Part shown: positions 11,976 to 19,772 of the stretch, one piece after another
Layout: the number at the start of each line of letters is the position of its first letter
How positions within the stretch are numbered: position 1 is the stretch's first letter
Assembly: GCA_020724425.1 (NCBI GenBank)
Contig: DYGY01000020.1
Span: forward strand, 2,652-44,541
From: Thermaerobacter marianensis
GTDB taxonomy: Bacteria; Bacillota; Sulfobacillia; DVGY01
Direction: 5' to 3'
DNA: 41,890 nucleotides
Program-made: the position numbers and the translations under genes
Notes under the pieces: generated by a model
What the model was told of the DNA's origin: nothing
The model's database searches: none
What the model saw: only the letters and a program-made list of their open reading frames with translations

Positions 11976-12965
11976 TTATACAAAGTATTGTACTCTCTCT
12001 TTTTTATACTCTACCGTACTTACTAGATAGGTGTAGTTGGTTAGGCCTGTTTCTTCTGACATGGTTTTTAGTATTTCTTGGGCCTCTTCGAGGGTCTTGG
12101 CATGAACCATGGTGAAGAGGTTATAGGGCCAGTTGGGATAGCTTGGTCTTTGGTAGCAGTGGGATACTGCTTTGAATGAAGCCATCTGTTGACCAAGTTC
12201 ATCTATCTTTTCTTCAGGGGCCTGCCAGACTCCCATGGCGTTGGCAGTAAAGCCTGCTTTTCGGTGACGGAGTACTGCAGCAAATCTACGCATGATGCCT
12301 TTGTCTTGGAAGTCCTTTGCGATATTTAGCAGTTCTTCTTCGGTAATGTTTAATGTTTCTGCTGCAGGGAGGAAGGGCCTTCCGGTAATGGGGAGATCCT
12401 TTTGTAGTTCCCGAACAACAGCTATTTCAGCATCTGTTAGCGGTTCGATGTTTTTTCTGTGTTTGTGGCCATGGGTTTTCTTTTCTTTAGCTGTTGCTTC
12501 TTCCTTGCCGGTGACATCAAACTTGACACCAATCTTAAACATCTTTATGGTTGGCAGAATCAGAGTGTCTTCTGCTGAGACCTTTTCTGCTAGGGTATTT
12601 ACGTGTTCCTCTATGGTTTCCCCTGGAGGAACAGCTATTGTAAACCAGAGATTATATTCATGGTCTCTTTTGTAGTTATGGGATACCCCTGGATGCTCAT
12701 TAATTATTGCTGCTTTAGCATCTATTTCTGCTTCTGGGATTTTCATGGCAACAAGGCTTGATTTGTAACCTAGGGACTTAGTGTCAAAGATGGCACTGAG
12801 TTGACGAATGAGTCCTGAGTCTTTCATTGCTTTGGTTCTTTCAAGGATTTCCTCTTCACTGGTGTTTAGCTGTTCAGCTAGTTCTTTGAATGGTTCTGAA
12901 TCTAAAGGGAAATCTGTTTGTAGTATGTTAAGGAGTTCCTTATCTAGTTCATTTAGGTGTTCCAT
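11976..12965 (-). CDS. ahbAB: AhbA-AhbB fusion, siroheme decarboxylase
   Basis: The 329-residue protein holds two Lrp/AsnC-like modules. Residues 1 to about 153 match AhbA (ELDKELLNILQTDFPL start, GVSHNYKRDHEYNLWFT). Residues about 175-329 match AhbB (VSHCYQRP followed by WPYNLFTMVHA). The linker is charged and rich in His and Lys (KKTHGHKHRK). AhbA and AhbB together decarboxylate siroheme to 12,18-didecarboxysiroheme on the alternative haem and haem d1 route; in the family they are commonly separate proteins forming a heterodimer. Here one chain would form the complex. The ATG has AGGAGG seven bases upstream. The gene stands alone; other ahb genes are not in the window. Confidence 0.9.
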   Translation of the reverse strand: MEHLNELDKELLNILQTDFPLDSEPFKELAEQLNTSEEEILERTKAMKDSGLIRQLSAIFDTKSLGYKSSLVAMKIPEAEIDAKAAIINEHPGVSHNYKRDHEYNLWFTIAVPPGETIEEHVNTLAEKVSAEDTLILPTIKMFKIGVKFDVTGKEEATAKEKKTHGHKHRKNIEPLTDAEIAVVRELQKDLPITGRPFLPAAETLNITEEELLNIAKDFQDKGIMRRFAAVLRHRKAGFTANAMGVWQAPEEKIDELGQQMASFKAVSHCYQRPSYPNWPYNLFTMVHAKTLEEAQEILKTMSEETGLTNYTYLVSTVEYKKERVQYFV

Positions 12966-12996
12966 CTGGTTACCTCCTAGTTATGTGATAACCTTT

Positions 12997-13025
12997 ATTC
13001 TAACCTAGTTGAATTGCTGGTGCAA
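12997..13025 (-). promoter_or_regulatory. Sigma-A-type promoter of ahbAB
   Basis: On the minus strand TTGCAC (13020-13025) and TAGAAT (12997-13002) are spaced by 17 bases, 32 bases before the ahbAB start codon. The AGGAGG ribosome binding site lies between. Confidence 0.55.
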
Positions 13026-13094
13026 TGAAAGCGGACATTGAGAAAAAAATTTAAAAGTGATTGAATATTATTTTAAGGAATGGAGAGTATAGTT

Positions 13095-13515
13095 AGTGAG
13101 GTCTACAGCAGCCGAGCGCAGATCGTTATGGGTTCCCACCCGGGGATTCATAACGGTCGGGCAAAGGTTATTATAGGCTCACTAAAGTGGGTCTATAGTA
13201 GCCGGAGCGAAGATCATCATGTGTCTTCGCGGGGTCAGCCATAGTCTGAAGGGATTATGGTTGGCTCCAAAGGGGATGCATGATGGTCGAGCTAAGATCA
13301 TTATGGGTTCCGCAGGTCAGTGAGGATAATATTGCGGTCTGGTACTGACTGGAGATCAGTAATGGTCGAGAGATCATTATTGGTTTCTAAGGTACTCATA
13401 ATGGTCGAGAAAAGGTTAGCATGGGTTGCGTAAGGGTTTATCGTAGCCGAAAGGTTGCGGTGAGTTCTGTAGGGATTCATGTTAGCCGGACGAAGGTTGC
13501 TGTAGGCTTCACTTT
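13095..13515. repeat. Tandem array of about ten degenerate hairpin-forming repeats
   Basis: The 561 bases between the ahbAB start (12965) and the trxB terminator (13527) hold no credible gene. Most of the stretch is a run of about ten diverged units of about 40-45 bases. Each carries an ATGGTCGAG or TAGCCGA element, then GATCATTATG or GGTTGCGGTG, then GGGTTC or GGCTC. Each half pairs with the other, often through G-T pairs. Examples are 13279-13288 with 13296-13305 (10 pairs), 13357-13367 with 13372-13382 (11 pairs, GAGA loop) and 13441-13448 with 13453-13460 (8 pairs, GAAA loop). Compensating changes (GGTC/GATC in some units, AGCC/GGTT in others) suggest that stem pairing is kept while sequence drifts. 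Confidence 0.75.
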
Positions 13516-13526
13516 GTTATAATGAT

Positions 13527-13550
13527 AAAGGGCAGCTTGGGCTGCCCTTT
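13527..13550 (-). terminator. Terminator of trxB
   Basis: AAAGGGCAGC and GCTGCCCTTT form a perfect 10-bp stem with a four-base loop, three bases past the trxB stop on the minus strand. Confidence 0.9.
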
Positions 13551-13552
13551 TC

Positions 13553-14476
13553 CTAGTTTACTGGGTTTTCTATCAAGTATTTCTCAACATCTAGTGCTGC
13601 TTTGGCACCTTCAGCAGCAGCGGTGATGGCTTGGCGATAACGTTGATCGCGTACATCTCCGGCTACAAAGACTCCCGGGATGCTTGTTTGGGTATGTTCC
13701 TTGGGAATGATGTAGCCTGTCTCATCCATTTCTAGCTGACCTTTAAAGAGCTCGGTGTTGGGATGATGGCCTATGGCGATAAAGACACCGGCTATGGGGA
13801 GTTCTGTTAGTTCTCCTGTTTGAGTGTTTTTCAAACGGACTCCTTCGACTACGTTGGAACCAAGGATTTCATCGACTGTGTGGTTATACATTACCTTTAT
13901 CTTTTCATGGCTTAGAACTCTATCTTGCATAACTTTGCTGGCTCTAAATTCTTCTCTTCTGTGTACTACAGTTACAGAGGAAGCAAGGTTTGCTAGAAAG
14001 AGCGCTTCTTCCATGGCGGTATCCCCCCCACCGACTATTACTAGATCTTTCCCTTTAAAGAAGTAGCCGTCACAGGTTGCACAGCTTGATACACCTCTGC
14101 CTCTTAGTTTGGTTTCTGAGGGGATGTTTAGCCATTTGGCTGAGGCTCCTGTGGCTATGATGACGCTTTGTGCTTCTAAGACTTCACCGGAATCGTTAGT
14201 GACTTTGAATGGGCGTTGGGAGAAGTCGACGGTGGTTGCGTTTTCATCAACTATTTTGGCACCAAATTTTTCTGCTTGTTTACGCATGTTGGCCATTAGG
14301 TCTGGACCGGCGATGCCGTTTGGAAAGCCGGGGAAGTTCTCTATTTCGGTGGTTAACATGAGCTGACCACCGGATTCCCAGCCTGCTAATACTATGGGGT
14401 TCAGGTTGGCTCTGGCTGTATACAAGGCTGCTGTCAGACCAGCTGGACCTGAACCGATAATGATGACATTATGCAT
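13553..14476 (-). CDS. trxB: Thioredoxin reductase
   Basis: A 307-residue flavoprotein disulphide reductase that passes electrons from NADPH to thioredoxin. It has the FAD motif GSGPAGLTAALYTARA at the N-terminus, the redox-active pair in SCATCDG, the NADPH-binding GGGDTAMEEA and the C-terminal FAD element GVFVAGDVRD. The ATG at 14476 is chosen because an AGGATGGTGAA-type ribosome binding site precedes it and the FAD motif follows directly; starts further upstream would add an unlikely tail. The upstream region contains CTAACAA and TTGTTAG nine bases apart (14545-14567), a possible operator. Confidence 0.95.
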   Translation of the reverse strand: MHNVIIIGSGPAGLTAALYTARANLNPIVLAGWESGGQLMLTTEIENFPGFPNGIAGPDLMANMRKQAEKFGAKIVDENATTVDFSQRPFKVTNDSGEVLEAQSVIIATGASAKWLNIPSETKLRGRGVSSCATCDGYFFKGKDLVIVGGGDTAMEEALFLANLASSVTVVHRREEFRASKVMQDRVLSHEKIKVMYNHTVDEILGSNVVEGVRLKNTQTGELTELPIAGVFIAIGHHPNTELFKGQLEMDETGYIIPKEHTQTSIPGVFVAGDVRDQRYRQAITAAAEGAKAALDVEKYLIENPVN

Positions 14477-14701
14477 TTTCTTCACCATCCTATAAGAATT
14501 TTTCGCAAATGGATAAAAAATATCCACCCCAATGTGTTTTCAGTCTAACAAGATTGAGTTTTGTTAGCAAGTGTTGGCACTCTTGATAAGTATTGCAGAG
14601 TCTTGTTTTAATTACCGTGAGCAAAATCACTTTTGGGAAAAGGAAAAAGGGAGTGTGTGGTTAATTTAGAGGGAGTATTATGTGGAGAGAGGAAGGTTTG
14701 G

Positions 14702-16396
14702 ATGGAGATTTCAAGGAGGACAAGACAAGCTTCACTTTGGTGGCTTGTTCTAGTTTTATTGCTTTTTTTGGCTGCAGGGGCTTACCTTTTAATCACCTAT
14801 TTGCCTAATTGGCAGATGGTTGAGGTGAGGGATAAGAAGCAGTTAATTATTGGTGAAGAGATAAAGACAGTACCTTCCTTTCATGCTGAGGATGGGCAGA
14901 TTTGGTTACCATATTCAGTGGTACATGAGTATTTGGATCCCCATCTTTTCTGGGACAAAGAGAGAGACTTGGTTATTATGAGTACTGAAGATAAGGTTAT
15001 TAGGATGACTACGGATGCATTGACTGCTAAGGTTAATAGGGAGCCCTTTGATTTGAATGTACCTGTTATCAAGGTTGAGGGTGAACCATATATTCCGGCA
15101 GATCTTTTAATGAAACTTTATCCGGTTAAGATTGAACAGGTTGGTGAGAACAGAGTTATTATGGATCTTTTGGAGCAACCTAAGATTAAGGCTACAGTAA
15201 CTAGGGAAAAGGGTGGGACCTTAAGGATTAGTCCGGATATTAAGGCTCCGATTGTTGGCATTGAAGATGTGGGGTCAGAATTAGTTATCTTTGGTGAAAG
15301 GGATAACTGGTTTAAGGTTAGAACCAGTAGTGGGGATTTTGGTTACATTCATGAGAGTGAAGTGAAATTGACTGGGATTGTGAGCAAGGCTAGGCAGGAA
15401 GAGATTAGGATTGTTAGAGGGAGACAACCGGGAGAAAAAATTAACCTTACCTGGGAGTATGTGGGGAGGGTTGGTCAGGCTAGACCTGATTTTGCTTCTT
15501 TGACTGGTGTAAATGTTATTTCACCGACCTGGTTTACTCTGGCTGATGATACTGGTTTTATTGAGTCTAGAGCTGATTTGGGTTGGGTTAGAGAGGCTCA
15601 TGAGCATGGGATTCAGGTTTGGGCCTTGGTTGAGAATGGCTTTGATCCTGATAGGACTAAGACTGTATTGAGAGATAGTGAAAAAAGAGAATATGTTATC
15701 GATCAGCTTTTGGTTTTTGCAGCCATGTATGAGCTTGATGGTATTAACATTGATTTTGAGAATGTCTATTATGAGGATAGGGATTATCTGACTCAGTTTG
15801 TCCGTGAGTTTACTCCTTTGGCTCATGAACAGGGTCTTGTGGTCTCTATTGATGTAACTATTAAGTCTAGTAGTCCTAACTGGTCGATGGTCTATGATAG
15901 AAAGGCCTATGCTGAGATTGTCGATTATGTGGCTTTGATGACTTATGATGAGCACTGGGCTAGTTCACCGAAGGCAGGGTCTGTTGCTTCTTTGCCATGG
16001 GTAGAGAGAGGGTTACAGGGTGTACTAGAGGAGGTGCCTGCTGAGAAGTTGCTTTTGGGTGTTCCTTTCTATACAAGGATCTGGCAGGAAGAAACTACTG
16101 CCAATGGGCAAGTTAAGGTTAGCAGTATTGCTGTTGGTATGGGATATCTTCAGAGGTGGTTAGAGGAAAGGAATTTAGAGCCTATCTGGGATGAGAAGAC
16201 TGGGCAGTATTATGCTGAGTATACTGAAGAGAATATCAGGTATAGGGTTTGGATTGAGGAAGAGACTTCGATGGCAGCAAGGGTTGATCTGGTAAGGAAG
16301 TATGGGTTAGCTGGTGTTGCTAGTTGGCGAAGGGGTTTTGAAAAGCCGGTTATCTGGGATGTAATTGATGAGAGATTAAGAATGGGTCCAATGTAG
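14702..16396 (+). CDS. Membrane-anchored GH18 glycosidase with SH3 domain
   Basis: A 564-residue protein. An N-terminal membrane segment (about residues 12-34) is followed by a copper-amine-oxidase-N-like region (about 45-160), an SH3b-like domain (about 165-225) and a GH18 domain (about 245-555). The catalytic motif DGINIDFE is at 346-353, with Glu353 as the acid. LMTYDEHW supplies the substrate tyrosine. The architecture resembles spore-cortex or cell-wall N-acetylglucosaminidases and related YaaH/YdhD-type proteins. The ATG at 14702 is preceded by GGAAGG. It stands alone, with a terminator directly after. A role in peptidoglycan or cortex cleavage is likely but the substrate is not proven. 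Confidence 0.88.
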   Translation: MEISRRTRQASLWWLVLVLLLFLAAGAYLLITYLPNWQMVEVRDKKQLIIGEEIKTVPSFHAEDGQIWLPYSVVHEYLDPHLFWDKERDLVIMSTEDKVIRMTTDALTAKVNREPFDLNVPVIKVEGEPYIPADLLMKLYPVKIEQVGENRVIMDLLEQPKIKATVTREKGGTLRISPDIKAPIVGIEDVGSELVIFGERDNWFKVRTSSGDFGYIHESEVKLTGIVSKARQEEIRIVRGRQPGEKINLTWEYVGRVGQARPDFASLTGVNVISPTWFTLADDTGFIESRADLGWVREAHEHGIQVWALVENGFDPDRTKTVLRDSEKREYVIDQLLVFAAMYELDGINIDFENVYYEDRDYLTQFVREFTPLAHEQGLVVSIDVTIKSSSPNWSMVYDRKAYAEIVDYVALMTYDEHWASSPKAGSVASLPWVERGLQGVLEEVPAEKLLLGVPFYTRIWQEETTANGQVKVSSIAVGMGYLQRWLEERNLEPIWDEKTGQYYAEYTEENIRYRVWIEEETSMAARVDLVRKYGLAGVASWRRGFEKPVIWDVIDERLRMGPM

Positions 16397-16397
16397 G

Positions 16398-16422
16398 CAA
16401 AGAGAGCTTTAGGCTCTCTTTG
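16398..16422. terminator. Bidirectional terminator after the GH18 gene
   Basis: CAAAGAGAGC and GGCTCTCTTTG pair over about 10 bp between the GH18 stop and the convergent small secreted protein gene, with A- and T-rich flanks. Confidence 0.85.
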
Positions 16423-16434
16423 CTGTTCTGAGGA

Positions 16435-16896
16435 TTATCTTGCACCTCTTCTAGCAGTACCTTTACCGGTGTAGCTTCTTTCCTGTGGCCCTATGGGTTC
16501 ACAGGTGCCAGGAGATACTTTCTCTAAGGCTGCCTTGGTTTTTATGGCTGCCTGGGAGTTTAGCAGGATTGCCTGGTCTTGAGTGATTTTGCCTTGTAAG
16601 AGCAGGTTATCAATGTATTGTGTTCTTTGTTCTAGGGCGGCATTAAAGAATTCTTCTTGATCTATACCCTGTTCTGTGGCGATATCGTTTAGTGATTTAC
16701 CTTCCTGACGTTCGAGTTGTAGTGTTTGCATATCGATGCCAAGGAATTTTGCATACCATTCTTGGAAGACACCACGGAAGTATTCTCCCATTCTTAGGTA
16801 TGATCCGTTGTTCTCACCGTTAGCAGCAAAGGCGATGCTACCAAAGACAAGAACTAGAATCAAGGTAGCGATAAGGGTAATCCGGAAGCGTTTCAT
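16435..16896 (-). CDS. Small secreted protein of unknown function
   Basis: A 153-residue protein with a clear signal peptide (positive start, hydrophobic residues about 7-22, AFA cleavage site). The mature part has a LERQEGKSLNDIATEQGID segment that resembles a small helical repeat, then a helical stretch and a basic tail rich in Gly, Arg and Thr. I do not recognise the family; it has the look of the short exported helical proteins common in Clostridia. An AGGAGG-type site precedes the ATG. It is convergent with GH18, so no operon partner gives a hint. Confidence 0.75.
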   Translation of the reverse strand: MKRFRITLIATLILVLVFGSIAFAANGENNGSYLRMGEYFRGVFQEWYAKFLGIDMQTLQLERQEGKSLNDIATEQGIDQEEFFNAALEQRTQYIDNLLLQGKITQDQAILLNSQAAIKTKAALEKVSPGTCEPIGPQERSYTGKGTARRGAR

Positions 16897-16982
16897 TGGT
16901 GTTCACCTCCTTCTATCTATGCCTCCAGATTCAGCTTAACCAATCTCTGTGAAGAACTTCTCAAGTAATTCTTAAGATTTTA

Positions 16983-17495
16983 TCAAGATTTATAGATTTC
17001 GGGGCTGATGAAAGTGGCTAGGGCATATCTTATGGCTATTTCCCAGCCTTCTTCTCTGTGTACCAGTTGTTTGGTGAGATAGTCGACCATACCCTGATGG
17101 TTTTGAAAGTGTTCTTGGATGTTTTTAGGGGTAAGGTCTGGGTTTTCCTTTAAGGCTTTGGCTATGGTTTTAGGGAGAAGCAGTGCTGGTGGTTGGGATA
17201 GTCCCTGAATGTTGTTTTTGTCAGTGATTACACACCAGCCAATCATGAAGGTGCCTGGGGGTGTGAAATTTAAACCATTTTCTAGTCCGATGGCTAAATC
17301 GGGAGTTAGGGTGTTTAGGGTATGAGTGGCTCTGTTAAGAGCACCTTGTAGTGTTTCTTCTAAGGAGCGTGGTTGTTCACTTACCCCGGAGTTGGCAGGG
17401 AAGGGTAGTATTTGGGCATCTGGGTAGATTGCTTGTATTGCCTTCTTTACCGCATTTATTTTTGTGGGGTTTTCTGAGCCTATGGCTATTTTCAC
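16983..17495 (-). CDS. Inosine/xanthosine triphosphatase, YjjX/DUF84 family
   Basis: A 170-residue protein whose length fits the family. It starts MKIAIGSENPTKINAVKKA, as in YjjX-type NTPases, and carries SGVSEQPRSLEET and IGLENGL. These enzymes hydrolyse non-canonical ITP and XTP and protect nucleic acids. The C-terminal stretch after about residue 110 is less typical. The gene is monocistronic and divergent from the MoxR operon. Confidence 0.85.
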   Translation of the reverse strand: MKIAIGSENPTKINAVKKAIQAIYPDAQILPFPANSGVSEQPRSLEETLQGALNRATHTLNTLTPDLAIGLENGLNFTPPGTFMIGWCVITDKNNIQGLSQPPALLLPKTIAKALKENPDLTPKNIQEHFQNHQGMVDYLTKQLVHREEGWEIAIRYALATFISPEIYKS

Positions 17496-17601
17496 GTTTT
17501 TTCACCTCATATATATTTTGACAGAAAATGTGGGGGAATAAAACAGGGAAATTGGTTAGGATAGCGAATTAACTCTTGATAATTAGTTGGGAGGGAAAGT
17601 C

Positions 17602-18540
17602 GTGAAGAATGTTGCTGAAACTGGTAGGGAAATAAAAGAAAATATTAGCAAACTTATTGTGGGAAAAGAGGAAACCATTGATCTTTTGCTAGTGGGTTTA
17701 TTAGCTAAGGGACATGTGCTTTTGGAGGATGTTCCTGGTGTGGGTAAGACGATGTTGGCAAGGGGTCTTGCTGCCTCTATTGCTGGGGAGTTTTATAGGA
17801 TTCAGTTTACTCCTGATCTCCTACCTTCCGATATTACGGGTATCAATTTCTATAATCAGAAGGAGGGTCAGTTTGAGTTTAGGGAGGGTCCTCTGTTTGG
17901 CAATATTGTGTTAGCTGATGAGATTAACCGTGCTACTCCGAGAACTCAATCTGCCTTGTTAGAGGCCATGCAGGAGGGTCAGGTTAGTGTTGATGGGGTT
18001 ACTAGAGGGTTACCTAAGCCTTTTTTAGTTATGGCTACTCAGAACCCTGTGGAGATGTCAGGTACTTTTCCTTTGCCTGAGGCTCAGTTAGATAGATTCC
18101 TTTTAAGGCTACCTATGGGGTATCCAACTCTTGAAGAAGAGATGGAGATAACTAGAAGGTTTCAGAAGGCTGATCCTTTGAGTTCGTTTGAGGCTGTTGT
18201 TAGTGTGGAGGATATAGCTGAACTGCAGAAGCTTGTCAAAGAGGTTGAGGTTTCTGAGGATGTAAGGGAATATTTAGCTAATGTGGTAAGAAAGACAAGG
18301 GAACATCAGGCAGTGGAGTTAGGGGCAAGTCCTAGAGCCTCCCTTGCTTTGATGAGCAGTGCTCAGGCTTTGGCTGCCTTGCAGGGTAGGGATTTTGTCA
18401 CTCCTGATGATATTAAGTATTTGGCAGAGTATGTGTTAGCCCATAGGTTGGTTTTAGGTGCTAAAGCTCGTTTAGAGGGGGGCACAGCTGCTGAGATAAT
18501 TAATGATATTGTGGGCGAGATTCCGGTGCCGGTAGAGTAG
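17602..18540 (+). CDS. MoxR-family AAA ATPase
   Basis: A 312-residue AAA+ ATPase with Walker A VPGVGKT, Walker B VLADEIN followed by RATPRTQSALLEAM, sensor 1 in MATQNP and an LDRF arginine region. MoxR ATPases act as chaperone-like factors with DUF58 partners, often for surface or metal-cofactor proteins. The GTG at 17602 is chosen because GGGAGGG lies just upstream. It is the first gene of an operon with the DUF58 and DUF4129 genes, a well-known neighbourhood. Confidence 0.92.
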   Translation: MKNVAETGREIKENISKLIVGKEETIDLLLVGLLAKGHVLLEDVPGVGKTMLARGLAASIAGEFYRIQFTPDLLPSDITGINFYNQKEGQFEFREGPLFGNIVLADEINRATPRTQSALLEAMQEGQVSVDGVTRGLPKPFLVMATQNPVEMSGTFPLPEAQLDRFLLRLPMGYPTLEEEMEITRRFQKADPLSSFEAVVSVEDIAELQKLVKEVEVSEDVREYLANVVRKTREHQAVELGASPRASLALMSSAQALAALQGRDFVTPDDIKYLAEYVLAHRLVLGAKARLEGGTAAEIINDIVGEIPVPVE

Positions 18541-18551
18541 GGGTGAGGAGT

Positions 18552-19772
18552 ATGAGTAAGGCTCATCCTAAGCGAGGTATTCAGGTTGCCATTGGTCTTT
18601 TTGCTGTGGGTGTCTGGATGGAGAACGGCGTTTTGATTTTCGCTAGTATGATTGGTCTAGGTATCTATCTTTTCATCTGGTACTGGGGTAAGAGTGTTTT
18701 AAGGGATGTAACCTATGAGCGCCGATTGAAGCCTAGAAATGTTATGGTTGGTGAAGAAGCAGAACTCACTATTCAGGTGGAAAACAGGAAGATTTGGCCT
18801 GTATTGTCTTTTAACACTAGAGACTTGGTGACTAGAGGTCTTGAGTTTTCTCTGGTGGAGTTAGAGAGGTCTCATCTGCCTAAAAAGATGATTCTTGAAC
18901 AGAAGTGGTCTTTAGGGTCGTTTAAGAGGTTAACTAGAAGATATATGGTTAAGGCGGAACAAAGGGGTCTATATAGTTTAGGGCCATTAACCATAGAGGG
19001 TAGTGAACCTTTAGGGCTATTTAGAGATAAGAAGAGTTTTGAAGAGCAGCGTGATAGGCTGGTTGTCTATCCTAAGATTTTGCCCTTAAGGAATCAGGAT
19101 GATGATAGGTACAGACCTTTTGGTGATCTTGGGAAGGAAAGCTGGTTATTTAGTGATCCAACCATGATCAGGGGAGTCAGGGATTATCAGTCTGGTGATG
19201 CCTTTAACCTTATTAACTGGAAAGCTACTGCTAGAACAGGGAGTCTTAAGGTCAATGAGCTTGAGTCTTCCTTTGAAGAGACTGTTGCTTTGTTTGTTAA
19301 TGTTAATGTCTCTAAGGAGGTCTGGCAGGGTATTGATCCTGAAAGGCTAGAACTCCTTGTTTTAGTAGCTGCAGCTATTGTAAACCATTACTTTGTTAGG
19401 GGTTTAGAACCTGAGATGCATATTAATCAGGTTGGAGTTATAAGGGATAAGGCGATGTTGACTTATGCTTTAGAGTCTTTGGCTGTGATTGATGGCAGGG
19501 GTAATCGGGATTTTGCAAGGTTCTTGCAGGATGATATCAGGAAGGTTCCTTTAGGTCATACCATTCATGTCGTGACTGCTTATGTTGATGAGGATCTTGA
19601 AGCGGTATTGCAAAAGTTTAGGGATGAGGGAAGGACTCTTAGGGTTACCTGTCTGGCTAATGGTATTGAACTTGGTAGGCAGAGGAGTCTAAGTAGGGGT
19701 ATTCCTTTGACTCTGGTTGATGAGGGGGTGCCGTGGAATGAACGGGACGAGATTGTTCTCCGTAGTGTCTAA
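18552..19772 (+). CDS. DUF58 protein partner of MoxR
   Basis: A 406-residue protein with one or two N-terminal membrane segments (about residues 10-45) and a DUF58 domain. The family signature GVRDYQSGDAFNLINWKATA lies about midway. The family often has a vWA-like fold C-terminal to this motif. The ATG at 18552 is preferred because GGGG lies about eight bases upstream; GTG at 18543 is an alternative. It follows the MoxR stop by a few bases. Confidence 0.88.
   Translation: MSKAHPKRGIQVAIGLFAVGVWMENGVLIFASMIGLGIYLFIWYWGKSVLRDVTYERRLKPRNVMVGEEAELTIQVENRKIWPVLSFNTRDLVTRGLEFSLVELERSHLPKKMILEQKWSLGSFKRLTRRYMVKAEQRGLYSLGPLTIEGSEPLGLFRDKKSFEEQRDRLVVYPKILPLRNQDDDRYRPFGDLGKESWLFSDPTMIRGVRDYQSGDAFNLINWKATARTGSLKVNELESSFEETVALFVNVNVSKEVWQGIDPERLELLVLVAAAIVNHYFVRGLEPEMHINQVGVIRDKAMLTYALESLAVIDGRGNRDFARFLQDDIRKVPLGHTIHVVTAYVDEDLEAVLQKFRDEGRTLRVTCLANGIELGRQRSLSRGIPLTLVDEGVPWNERDEIVLRSV

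Noticed and set aside
13095-13515. The hairpin repeats as a second CRISPR array
   Set aside because: Units are too diverged and there are no unique spacers between identical repeats.
14560-14640. A possible heat-shock CIRCE element upstream of the GH18 gene
   Set aside because: TTGGCACTC is present but the matching half with the correct spacing is not.
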